This document shows positions 1 through 5,242 of a stretch of DNA of 5,464 nucleotides, piece after piece. The translations under genes were made by a program, and so were the position numbers. The stretch spans positions 1 through 5,464 of the forward strand of contig JAKADF010000272.1 in NCBI GenBank assembly GCA_021820805.1, read 5' to 3'. The stretch is from Bacillota bacterium (GTDB lineage: Bacteria; Bacillota; Bacilli; Alicyclobacillales; Alicyclobacillaceae). The notes beneath the pieces are model-generated. The model was not told the DNA's origin. It did not search any database and worked only from the letters and a program-made list of their open reading frames with translations. How positions within the stretch are numbered: position 1 is the stretch's first letter; the number at the start of each line of letters is the position of its first letter.

Positions 1-264
1 GTAAAGTCAGGGAAAGTTAAAGTTATTGCGTATGATGCTGAGCCGGAAGAGATTAAAGACATTAAAAGTGGCCTAATCTACGGAACCGTTGCGCAGAATC
101 CGTATAAGGAAGGGCAACTGGCTGTCGAGTATGCTTACGACGCTTTGACGGGTAAGAACACATTTCCAAAATCAACTAAGTTAAATAACCTCATCATTAC
201 AAAGGCCAATGTTAATGACCCAAGCACGCAGAAGTGGATCTACGCAACGAGTTCAACTAATTAA
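1..264 (+). CDS. Sugar ABC transporter substrate-binding protein, C-terminal part (5' end outside the window)
   Basis: Frame 1 is open from the first base to TAA at 262-264, giving the last 87 residues of a protein that begins upstream. The stretch has the C-terminal pattern of ribose-type (Peripla_BP_4) sugar-binding proteins. A strand ending in VIAYDAEPEEI (residues 8-18) is followed by IKSGLIYGTVAQNPYKEG (21-38), where AQNPYKEG is the family signature, then a helix with AVEYAYDALTGK (41-52) and a terminal strand ending LIITKANVNDP. Such proteins sit outside the membrane, usually as lipoproteins in Gram-positives, and deliver a monosaccharide to an ABC permease. The signal peptide and most of the binding cleft are not in view, so the sugar cannot be read from sequence. 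It ends 36 nt before the lyxose isomerase gene on the same strand, so it probably supplies the substrate of the enzymes downstream. A RhaS-like rhamnose binder is plausible from context only. Confidence 0.85.
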   Translation, partial: VKSGKVKVIAYDAEPEEIKDIKSGLIYGTVAQNPYKEGQLAVEYAYDALTGKNTFPKSTKLNNLIITKANVNDPSTQKWIYATSSTN

Positions 265-286
265 CGCTTTCCAGAGGCAAGCAACA

Positions 287-294
287 GGGGGGGG
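287..294 (+). promoter_or_regulatory. Eight-G tract serving as the ribosome binding site of the lyxose isomerase gene
   Basis: An uninterrupted run of eight G residues ends 6 nt before the ATG at 301, and no better Shine-Dalgarno sequence lies between the preceding stop and this start. Poly-G can pair with the CCUCC anti-Shine-Dalgarno core through one central G-U wobble, so the run can work as a ribosome binding site, although it is not the usual AGGAGG. Homopolymers of this length are prone to slippage, and a length change here would alter spacing. Confidence 0.55.
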
Positions 295-300
295 AACCGC

Positions 301-855
301 ATGCGGAAGAGTAGTTGGGTAGAGGCGAAAGGAAGGGTCATGGATGTGTTCCATCGTGCCCATATTGTCCTAACCGATGATGAGCAGGAACGCATTGAAA
401 TTGCGGATTTCGGTCTCGACAATTATGCCTCCACCGGCCTAGGGTTAATCACCTATGTGAATTCGGAACTCTACTGTGCAAAAGAACTTGTTTTACTACC
501 TGGTCAAACTTGTCCTGAACACCGGCATCCACCGATTGATTCGATGCCGGGAAAAACGGAAACTTTTCGGTGCAGATGGCGCAAAGTGTGGCTCTACGTT
601 GAAGGTGAACCAACGAAACACATTCATGGTGTTGTTCCGGAAGGAAGTGCACAGTATTACACGGTCTTTCGGGAAGTAGAACTTCATCCGGGGGAACAAT
701 TTACCATCCCCCCGGATACTCTACACTGGTTTCAAGCAGCGGAATCTGGGGCTGTCGTGTCGGAGTTTTCCACAACAAGTAGAGACGAGTTTGATATCTT
801 CACTGACCCTAGAATCGTACGTGCTCCATCCATCTCGCCAGAAGTCTACAGGTAA
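301..855 (+). CDS. D-lyxose ketol-isomerase (cupin fold, YdaE-like)
   Basis: The 184-residue product matches the lyxose isomerase family, which interconverts D-lyxose and D-xylulose and in characterised members also D-mannose/D-fructose or L-ribose/L-ribulose, using a divalent metal (usually Mn2+). The cupin metal site is complete: EHRHP at residues 73-77 gives H74 and H76, the ETFRCR block gives E87, and LHWFQ gives H142. From memory these sit at the same mutual spacing as H69, H71, E82 and H137 of B. subtilis YdaE (about 167 residues). Other family blocks are KELVLLPGQTCPEHRHPP, LYVEGE (98-103) and DIFTDPRIVR near the C-terminus. The start at 301 follows a poly-G ribosome binding site; an internal ATG at 340 would give an N-terminus shorter than YdaE. 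The protein is cytoplasmic. It lies 36 nt after a sugar-binding protein and 135 nt before the first SDR, suggesting one catabolic transcript. Isomerase activity on L-rhamnose or another 6-deoxy sugar cannot be read from the sequence. Confidence 0.9.
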   Translation: MRKSSWVEAKGRVMDVFHRAHIVLTDDEQERIEIADFGLDNYASTGLGLITYVNSELYCAKELVLLPGQTCPEHRHPPIDSMPGKTETFRCRWRKVWLYVEGEPTKHIHGVVPEGSAQYYTVFREVELHPGEQFTIPPDTLHWFQAAESGAVVSEFSTTSRDEFDIFTDPRIVRAPSISPEVYR

Positions 856-923
856 CTCGAACAGACGTGAAACTACCACCAGTACCTCACATGGCGTTTC
901 AAATGAAAGACTATTAAAAATGT

Positions 924-969
924 TTCAAGCGACAGTACCGGGATAACGCACACGGGGCTGTCGCTTGAA
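924..969 (+). repeat. Perfect 12-bp inverted repeat (stem-loop) between the isomerase and SDR genes
   Basis: TTCAAGCGACAG (924-935) is the exact reverse complement of CTGTCGCTTGAA (958-969), with a 22-nt centre. U936 and G957 could add a wobble pair to the RNA stem. It lies in the 135-nt spacer between the isomerase stop and the SDR start, ending 21 nt before that start and 8 nt before its ribosome binding site. No T-run follows on the + strand, so it is not a standard intrinsic terminator for the upstream gene. On the - strand the stem would be followed by a short T-rich stretch, but no gene on that strand would use it. An intercistronic mRNA-stabilising or processing hairpin, or a regulator-binding site, are the realistic options. 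Confidence 0.75.
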
Positions 970-977
970 TCTAAAGT

Positions 978-982
978 GGGAG
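978..982 (+). promoter_or_regulatory. Ribosome binding site that sets the first SDR start at 991
   Basis: GGGAG lies 8 nt before the ATG at 991. The frame is open from a GTG at 976, but that start would put this site inside the coding region and leave the GTG without a good ribosome binding site, so the ATG is preferred. Confidence 0.75.
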
Positions 983-990
983 CAGTGAAA

Positions 991-1770
991 ATGGGCGTTT
1001 TTAATAAATTTGAACTCAACAATAAGGTTTCAATCGTTACGGGAGGAGCAATGGGCTTAGGAAAAGCCATGGCTCAGGCGCTTGCACAGGCGGGTTCAAA
1101 TATCATTATTGCCGATCTAAACCATGAAGTTGCGCAGAAGACAGTTAATGAGATTAAGCATAATGAGGGGGTAGATGCAATCGCAATAAAAGTAGACGTC
1201 ACAAATGAGAATCAAGTGAGAGCTTTGGTCACTAAAACGTTGGAACATTTCGGTAAAATTGATGTACTGATCAACAACGCAGGTGTCACAATCCACGAAA
1301 AAGCAGAAGATATGTCATTTAATGACTGGAACAAGGTTATAAACGTTAATTTGAATGGAGTGTTTTTGGTTTCGAAATACGTTGGCAAAGTAATGATCAG
1401 TCAGGCGAAGGGCTCGATAATCAACATCTCCTCTATGTCAGGCATTGTATCGAATACTCCCCAATGTCAATGTGCATATAACGCTTCAAAAGCTGGTGTA
1501 ATCATGCTTACTAAGAGTTTAGCAATGGAATGGGCACCACATAATATTCGAGTAAACACAATCGCTCCAGGGTATATGAAAACAGAACTTACTAAACCCT
1601 ATTTTGAAGAAGGGGGAGAAATGGTTGAGCGATGGATGGAACTAACCCCAATGCGCCGTCCGGGAAATCCTGAGGAACTTGGGGGAATTGCGTTGTACCT
1701 GGCTTCGGAAGCCTCTGCGTTTGCTACTGGAGGCGTGTTCACAATAGATGGTGGGTACACCGTATTGTGA
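991..1770 (+). CDS. Short-chain dehydrogenase/reductase, sorbitol/arabinitol-dehydrogenase-like
   Basis: This 259-residue cytoplasmic enzyme is a classical SDR, an NAD(P)-dependent oxidoreductase usually working as a tetramer. Numbered from the ATG at 991, the nucleotide-binding motif TGGAMGLG is at residues 17-24, NNAG at 95-98, the structural Asn of NVNLNG at 120, the likely catalytic Ser at 148 (INISSMSG), and Tyr163 with Lys167 in YNASK. The acidic residue Asp42 at the end of the second strand (IIIADLN) favours NAD over NADP. The Ser-Tyr spacing is 15 rather than the usual 13. The extra residues, NTPQCQCAYNASKAG, together with SLAMEWAPHNIRVN and APGYMKTELTKP, resemble SDRs acting on polyols and ketoses such as sorbitol, arabinitol or galactitol. 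The exact substrate is not determined by these motifs; L-fucose/L-rhamnose 1-dehydrogenase or lactaldehyde reductase roles are alternatives. It is followed 53 nt later by a second SDR. Sampled lines are about 35% GC, below the genes around the pair. Confidence 0.9.
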   Translation: MGVFNKFELNNKVSIVTGGAMGLGKAMAQALAQAGSNIIIADLNHEVAQKTVNEIKHNEGVDAIAIKVDVTNENQVRALVTKTLEHFGKIDVLINNAGVTIHEKAEDMSFNDWNKVINVNLNGVFLVSKYVGKVMISQAKGSIINISSMSGIVSNTPQCQCAYNASKAGVIMLTKSLAMEWAPHNIRVNTIAPGYMKTELTKPYFEEGGEMVERWMELTPMRRPGNPEELGGIALYLASEASAFATGGVFTIDGGYTVL

Positions 1771-1810
1771 CCAATCGTAATATTTAGTTAAGTAAGCACG
1801 AACTACAACG

Positions 1811-1816
1811 AGGAGG
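1811..1816 (+). promoter_or_regulatory. Consensus Shine-Dalgarno site of the second SDR gene
   Basis: AGGAGG, a full match to the anti-Shine-Dalgarno core, ends 7 nt before the ATG at 1824. It fixes that start and predicts efficient translation. It is the strongest ribosome binding site in the window. Confidence 0.85.
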
Positions 1817-1823
1817 CTTATAT

Positions 1824-2600
1824 ATGGAAGACAAACGACTCGTGATTGTTACAGGCGGAACGAGAGGAATAGGTGCGGACATAAGTCGAACCTTTGCAAA
1901 AAACGGCTATAACGTACTTTCGGTTTATGGTTTTAATGATGGTGCAGCCGAACAGTTTCGGAGAGAGACCGAGAGGGTATCACCGGGGAATAGTATTCTC
2001 AAAGCTGATGTAAGCAAGCATGAGGAAGTTTATCGTGTTGTAGAGTATGCAATTTCAAAGTACGGAAGAATTGACGTATTAATCAATAATGCTGGAATGT
2101 TTGATTTTTCTTCGATAGAAGATATGACAGAAGAGTTCCTAAATAAGATGTTAGATGTAAATTTCAAAAGCCAGGCATTCATGATACAAGCGTGTGCTAA
2201 GTATATGAAAAAAAACCAGTTTGGAAGAATCCTTAACGCGTCATCAATTTCAAGTAATATGGCGGACGTTGGGTTGGTGGCGTATGGTGCGAGTAAGGCA
2301 GCAGTCAATATGCTAACAAAAGTATGTTCTGCCGAGTTGGCCCCTTTTTCCATTACAGTGAATGCCTATGCACCAGGCATTATTCATACCGATTTGACCG
2401 ATCAGATGATTAAGGAGCGTGGACATTTACAAGTAAAACAGATTCCATTGCACCGCTTTGGTGAAGGGCATGAAGTGGCAGAATTATTGTTATTTCTTGC
2501 CTCTGACAAAGCTGGCTATATAACAGGTGAAATAATTGGCATTGATGGAGGAATGTTGAAAGTGCAAAATCCGTATAGAGCTTATAGTGATTCTGAATAA
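1824..2600 (+). CDS. Short-chain dehydrogenase/reductase (FabG-like), substrate unknown
   Basis: The 258-residue product is a second classical SDR, clearly different in sequence from the one before it. TGGTRGIG is at residues 10-17, NNAG at 88-91, the structural Asn in DVNFK at 113, Ser141 in NASSIS, and Tyr154 with Lys158 in YGASK, so the catalytic tetrad is complete with standard Ser-Tyr spacing of 13. The Arg in the glycine motif and the absence of Asp at the end of the second strand (LSVYGFND) suggest NADP(H), in contrast to the likely NAD-type neighbour. After the usual terminal IDGG (240-243) there is a 15-residue tail including NPYRAY. It could be annotated as 3-oxoacyl-ACP reductase, but beside sugar genes a sugar, polyol or lactaldehyde oxidoreductase is more likely; this rests on context. 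It is preceded by a consensus ribosome binding site and is AT-rich (one sampled line is about 32% GC). It lies 53 nt after the first SDR and is probably cotranscribed with it. Confidence 0.9.
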   Translation: MEDKRLVIVTGGTRGIGADISRTFAKNGYNVLSVYGFNDGAAEQFRRETERVSPGNSILKADVSKHEEVYRVVEYAISKYGRIDVLINNAGMFDFSSIEDMTEEFLNKMLDVNFKSQAFMIQACAKYMKKNQFGRILNASSISSNMADVGLVAYGASKAAVNMLTKVCSAELAPFSITVNAYAPGIIHTDLTDQMIKERGHLQVKQIPLHRFGEGHEVAELLLFLASDKAGYITGEIIGIDGGMLKVQNPYRAYSDSE

Positions 2601-2851
2601 ACGGAGATCTGTGCTTCTTGCGATTCAAGGGCAGACACTGTATTCATTAACGCCAGCCGTAGTTTTCGCATGTGAATGATGTGCATATTGAGAACCCAGA
2701 TTTACTGCGTTGTCCGAATGGAATTGGGCATGGGCACGAGAGCTGTTGAGACTTGCTAAATAACCTCGACTTCAGGGCCTTTGTGTCCTTCGCGTTCGAT
2801 TGTGAAAATCACGGCAGGAACCCTCTGCCTCCTATAGGGAGATGAACCGAC
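2601..2851. other. 251-nt gap between the SDR pair and the aldolase; no convincing gene
   Basis: No intact gene is seen on either strand. One + strand frame is open from 2663 to 2842 except for a single TGA at 2747-2749. Its conceptual peptide includes NPDLLRCPNGIGHGHESC before the stop and FVSFAFDCENHGRNPLPP after it, and its codons look partly coding-like, but I recognise no family. A hairpin can form from GGCAG (2813-2817) and CTGCC (2825-2829) just before the aldolase ribosome binding site. GTGA and TCAC (2802-2805 and 2809-2812) form another small palindrome. I find no promoter good enough to annotate and no intrinsic terminator with a T-run. Confidence 0.5.
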
Positions 2852-3514
2852 ATGTCGATAGATGGGTTACGCCAAGAACTTACGAAGTATGCGAGAAAGA
2901 TTGTCGATAAGGGACTCGTGGTCGGGCCAGGTGGGAATCTCAGCGCGAGGTTTGGGAATATCATGTTGATCTCGCCAAGTGGCTTTGATATCGCGGATAT
3001 TGAACAGGAACAGTGGGTTGCCGTCGACATTGAGACAGGAGGAGTTGGTGGTACCACGCTACGCCCATCTTCAGAAGTCCTGATGCATCTGGCTTGTTAC
3101 CGTGATCACCAAGACGTTCAGGCAGTTGTTCACACGCATCCGCCTTACTGCATCGCGCAAAGCACTATCACACAAGAACAACCCATGCTTTTCCCAGATC
3201 AGGTAGCGCTTGTTGGCACGATTGGCTTTGTACCTTACGTTCTTCCAACAACTTTAGAAATGGCTCGGCTTGTCTCTCAGAAACTTTATGATTCACCGGC
3301 AGTCGTGTTGGGCAATCATGGGTTGGTAACTGTCGGACGAAACTTGCGTGAAGCGTTTTATCGTACAGAGATTTGCGAATCTGGGGCTATGATCTATTTA
3401 CTTGCATGCTCAGTTCGGGAGCCGCGCAAACTGACCGACGCTGAAATTGAAGAAATCCGCTCGCTTGAGGCAGAAGATTATCGGATCGCCTTGCTGAAGG
3501 CGCTTGGCAACTAG
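2852..3514 (+). CDS. Class II aldolase/adducin-family sugar-phosphate aldolase (fuculose/rhamnulose-1-phosphate type)
   Basis: The 220-residue cytoplasmic protein is a zinc-dependent class II aldolase of the AraD/FucA family. Such enzymes cleave a ketose 1-phosphate to dihydroxyacetone phosphate plus an aldehyde (L-lactaldehyde from rhamnulose or fuculose 1-phosphate). The phosphate-binding motifs are GGNLSAR (27-33), SPSG (41-44) and the SSE motif (73-75). Zinc ligands His94 and His96 (HTHPP) and His156 (GNHG) are present, and Glu75 is the expected catalytic acid. Its length matches E. coli FucA (215) rather than RhaD (about 274). The start at 2852 is supported by AGGGAG at 2836-2841, spaced 10 nt. 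It lies 246 nt before rhamnulokinase, whose product it could cleave. Because a bifunctional rhaEW also begins downstream, and reads as broken here, this may be the working aldolase of the locus. Family members also include L-ribulose-5-phosphate 4-epimerases and other decarboxylases or aldolases, so the exact substrate is inferred from context. Confidence 0.88.
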   Translation: MSIDGLRQELTKYARKIVDKGLVVGPGGNLSARFGNIMLISPSGFDIADIEQEQWVAVDIETGGVGGTTLRPSSEVLMHLACYRDHQDVQAVVHTHPPYCIAQSTITQEQPMLFPDQVALVGTIGFVPYVLPTTLEMARLVSQKLYDSPAVVLGNHGLVTVGRNLREAFYRTEICESGAMIYLLACSVREPRKLTDAEIEEIRSLEAEDYRIALLKALGN

Positions 3515-3760
3515 AAATGGAATGCGTTTACGGTGGAGATATCTACCGAGCCCGAGGCTGACGAGACACACAAGATTCATGAGTCTGTCTGTTTGCGCGT
3601 TGAACAAGAATAAGTGAGCCTTCTCAAGAACGTTCTAGTTTGCAGCCAGGGACCCTCCCGCCGTTGTTCAGGAACAAAATGAAACTCGAACTCAGTTTGC
3701 TCTGAGCATATCGGAAGAAATTTGCGGAGGGAATTGACTGATTAGAGGTGGTAGTACCAT
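3515..3760. other. 246-nt palindrome-rich gap upstream of rhaB, possibly regulatory
   Basis: No supported gene is present. Between 3600 and 3710 there is a run of small inverted repeats: AGAACGTTCT at 3627-3636 (perfect), GGGA-CCC-TCCC at 3649-3659, TTGTTC-AG-GAACAA at 3664-3677, and CTCAG/CTGAG arms at 3691-3706. The tetramer GAAC or its complement GTTC occurs at 3602, 3628, 3632, 3666, 3672 and 3688. Such spacing fits binding sites for a dimeric regulator, but no good -35/-10 pair could be assigned, so the promoter itself is not annotated. The rhaB ribosome binding site GAGGTG lies at 3745-3750. Confidence 0.5.
3664..3677. repeat. Operator-like palindrome upstream of rhaB
   Basis: TTGTTC and GAACAA are perfect 6-bp arms separated by AG, 83 nt before the rhaB start. 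A related perfect 10-bp palindrome, AGAACGTTCT, lies at 3627-3636 and shares the GAAC/GTTC half-site. This is a candidate binding site for a dimeric transcription factor; no regulator gene is in the window, and the role is inferred. Confidence 0.4.
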
Positions 3761-5239
3761 ATGGCGCATTGGATTGGGTTCGCGGCTGACCTTGGTGCAT
3801 CAAATGGTCGGACAGTTCTTGGGTCTTTTGATGGAACGAAACTGTATCTTCGCGAATTGAACCGTTTTCCGAATACGCCCCGTGAGTTGAACGGAACGTA
3901 TTTTTGGGACTTCCCTAGAATTTACGGAGAAATTGAGGATGGGTTGCACAAAGCGATTGCTAGTGGTCAGGTGCCGATGACGCTTGGAGTCGATAGTTGG
4001 GGAGTTGACTTTGGGCTCATTGATAAGCACGGGGACCTGATTGCCAATCCTCGTCACTATCGAAACGCCTATTTCGTAAAAGGAATGGAAGAAGTGTTTC
4101 GTGTCATTAGACCGCACGACTTATTTGCGCAAACTGGAATTCAACTAATCCAAATCAATACGGTTTATCAGCTTGCATATTTGCACAAATATCGACCTGA
4201 AATTCTTGAGGTCAGTCGACACTTAGTTTTGTTTCCGGATCTCGTAAATTACTTTTTGACCGGAGAGCTTGCAAGTGAGTTTACACACGCAAGTACGACG
4301 CAATTGTTTAATCCACATCTTGGCACCTGGGACTATGACACGATCGGAAAACTTGGGTTTAAAAGAGATTTGTTTTTACCAATCAGATATCCGCTTTCAA
4401 AACTTGGGCAAGTAAGACAAAGCATTACCGGTAAGCCTGTTACGGTGGTCAATATCGGTGAACATGACACATCGTCTGCTGTCCTTGCAGTTCCACATCG
4501 TGATGATGATCATGTGTATATATCGAGCGGCACGTGGTCTTTGGTCGGGGTTGTATCGGACCAACCGGTGATTACCGATCTCACAATGCGCCATAACTTC
4601 ACCAACGAGGGTGGTGTCGCTGGGGGGTACCGCTTGCTCAAAAATGTGATGGGACTTTGGCTCCTACAAGAGGTTCGGAGGCAGTTTTTGCGCTCCGGAA
4701 TAGACTATGACTTTGCGGGGCTAACGCAGCTTTCTCTGCAAGAAGAGTCGCTTGTGTCTTTGTTCGATCCGGATCTTGATGAATTTTTGTCGCCCCCAAA
4801 TATGATTGATGCGATTCAGGCTTATTGCCGTCGTACGAATCAGATTGTACCGCAAACCGCTGGCGCTATTACCAGAAGTGTTTTCGAGAGCCTTGTCCTT
4901 CGGTATCGTTGGACTGTGGAAAGGCTTGAGGAAATTTTAGACAAACCTTTATTGGTCATTCACATCGTGGGCGGCGGATCCCAAAACGAAACGCTTTGCC
5001 AGTGGACTGCGGACTCGACCAATAGGGTGGTTATTGCAGGTCCGGTGGAGGCCACTGTCATCGGAAATCTATGTGCACAACTGATTGTTTCAGGGGAGCT
5101 TTCCGGCTGTGAAGAAATTCCGCAACTAGTAACAGATTCTTTTGAAACCAAGGTGTATTTCCCAATAAAGGACAGATCAAGGTGGGAAATGGCGTACAGT
5201 CGTTTTCTGCGGCTACTTGACGAGGAAAGGAGTTCTTAA
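3761..5239 (+). CDS. rhaB: Rhamnulokinase (FGGY carbohydrate kinase)
   Basis: The 492-residue product matches rhamnulokinase (E. coli RhaB is 489), which phosphorylates L-rhamnulose at O-1 with ATP in the cytoplasm. The N-terminal FGGY domain has the first phosphate-binding loop AADLGASNGRTVLG (8-21). It also has the rhamnulokinase hallmark LGVDSWGVDFGLID (75-88), NPRHYRN (96-102), QTGIQLIQINTVYQL (124-138) and THASTTQLFNP (175-185). The C-terminal domain carries GEHDTSSA with the catalytic base Asp236, SSGTWSL (255-261), NFTNEGGVAGGYRLLKNV (279-296), the adenosine motif VGGGSQN (403-409) and GPVEATVIGN (427-436). All key sites are intact. The start is set by GAGGTG at 3745-3750, 10 nt upstream. 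Only 3 nt separate its TAA from the rhaEW start, and the rhaEW ribosome binding site lies inside its 3' end, so the two are translationally close. Related ketoses such as L-fuculose or L-xylulose are possible side substrates. The 246-nt palindrome-rich gap upstream may allow separate regulation. Confidence 0.95.
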   Translation: MAHWIGFAADLGASNGRTVLGSFDGTKLYLRELNRFPNTPRELNGTYFWDFPRIYGEIEDGLHKAIASGQVPMTLGVDSWGVDFGLIDKHGDLIANPRHYRNAYFVKGMEEVFRVIRPHDLFAQTGIQLIQINTVYQLAYLHKYRPEILEVSRHLVLFPDLVNYFLTGELASEFTHASTTQLFNPHLGTWDYDTIGKLGFKRDLFLPIRYPLSKLGQVRQSITGKPVTVVNIGEHDTSSAVLAVPHRDDDHVYISSGTWSLVGVVSDQPVITDLTMRHNFTNEGGVAGGYRLLKNVMGLWLLQEVRRQFLRSGIDYDFAGLTQLSLQEESLVSLFDPDLDEFLSPPNMIDAIQAYCRRTNQIVPQTAGAITRSVFESLVLRYRWTVERLEEILDKPLLVIHIVGGGSQNETLCQWTADSTNRVVIAGPVEATVIGNLCAQLIVSGELSGCEEIPQLVTDSFETKVYFPIKDRSRWEMAYSRFLRLLDEERSS

Positions 5240-5242
5240 CAT

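Noticed and set aside
263..278. CcpA (cre) site near TTAACGCTTTCC after the binding-protein stop
   Set aside because: It matches only part of the consensus, with several mismatches in conserved positions of the left half.
924..969. Intrinsic terminator after the isomerase gene
   Set aside because: The stem is perfect, but the 22-nt loop is long and there is no T-run after it on the + strand.
976..990. GTG start at 976 for the first SDR, adding five residues
   Set aside because: It would place the GGGAG ribosome binding site inside the gene and leave the GTG without one; the ATG at 991 is correctly spaced from GGGAG.
2030..2353. Minus-strand open frame of 107 codons within the second SDR
   Set aside because: It is antisense to an intact SDR with full motifs, has no ribosome binding site of note and resembles no family.
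3515..3613. TAG-readthrough extension of the aldolase by about 32 residues
   Set aside because: The protein already ends at the normal FucA length; an open stretch of this size after a stop is expected by chance.
3744..3758. T-box-like sequence AGGTGGTAGTACC before rhaB
   Set aside because: It lacks the conserved T-box order, has no specifier stem or terminator, and is explained by the ribosome binding site GAGGTG.
3800..4117. Minus-strand open frame of 105 codons within rhaB
   Set aside because: It is antisense to well-conserved kinase motifs and its peptide resembles no protein I recognise.
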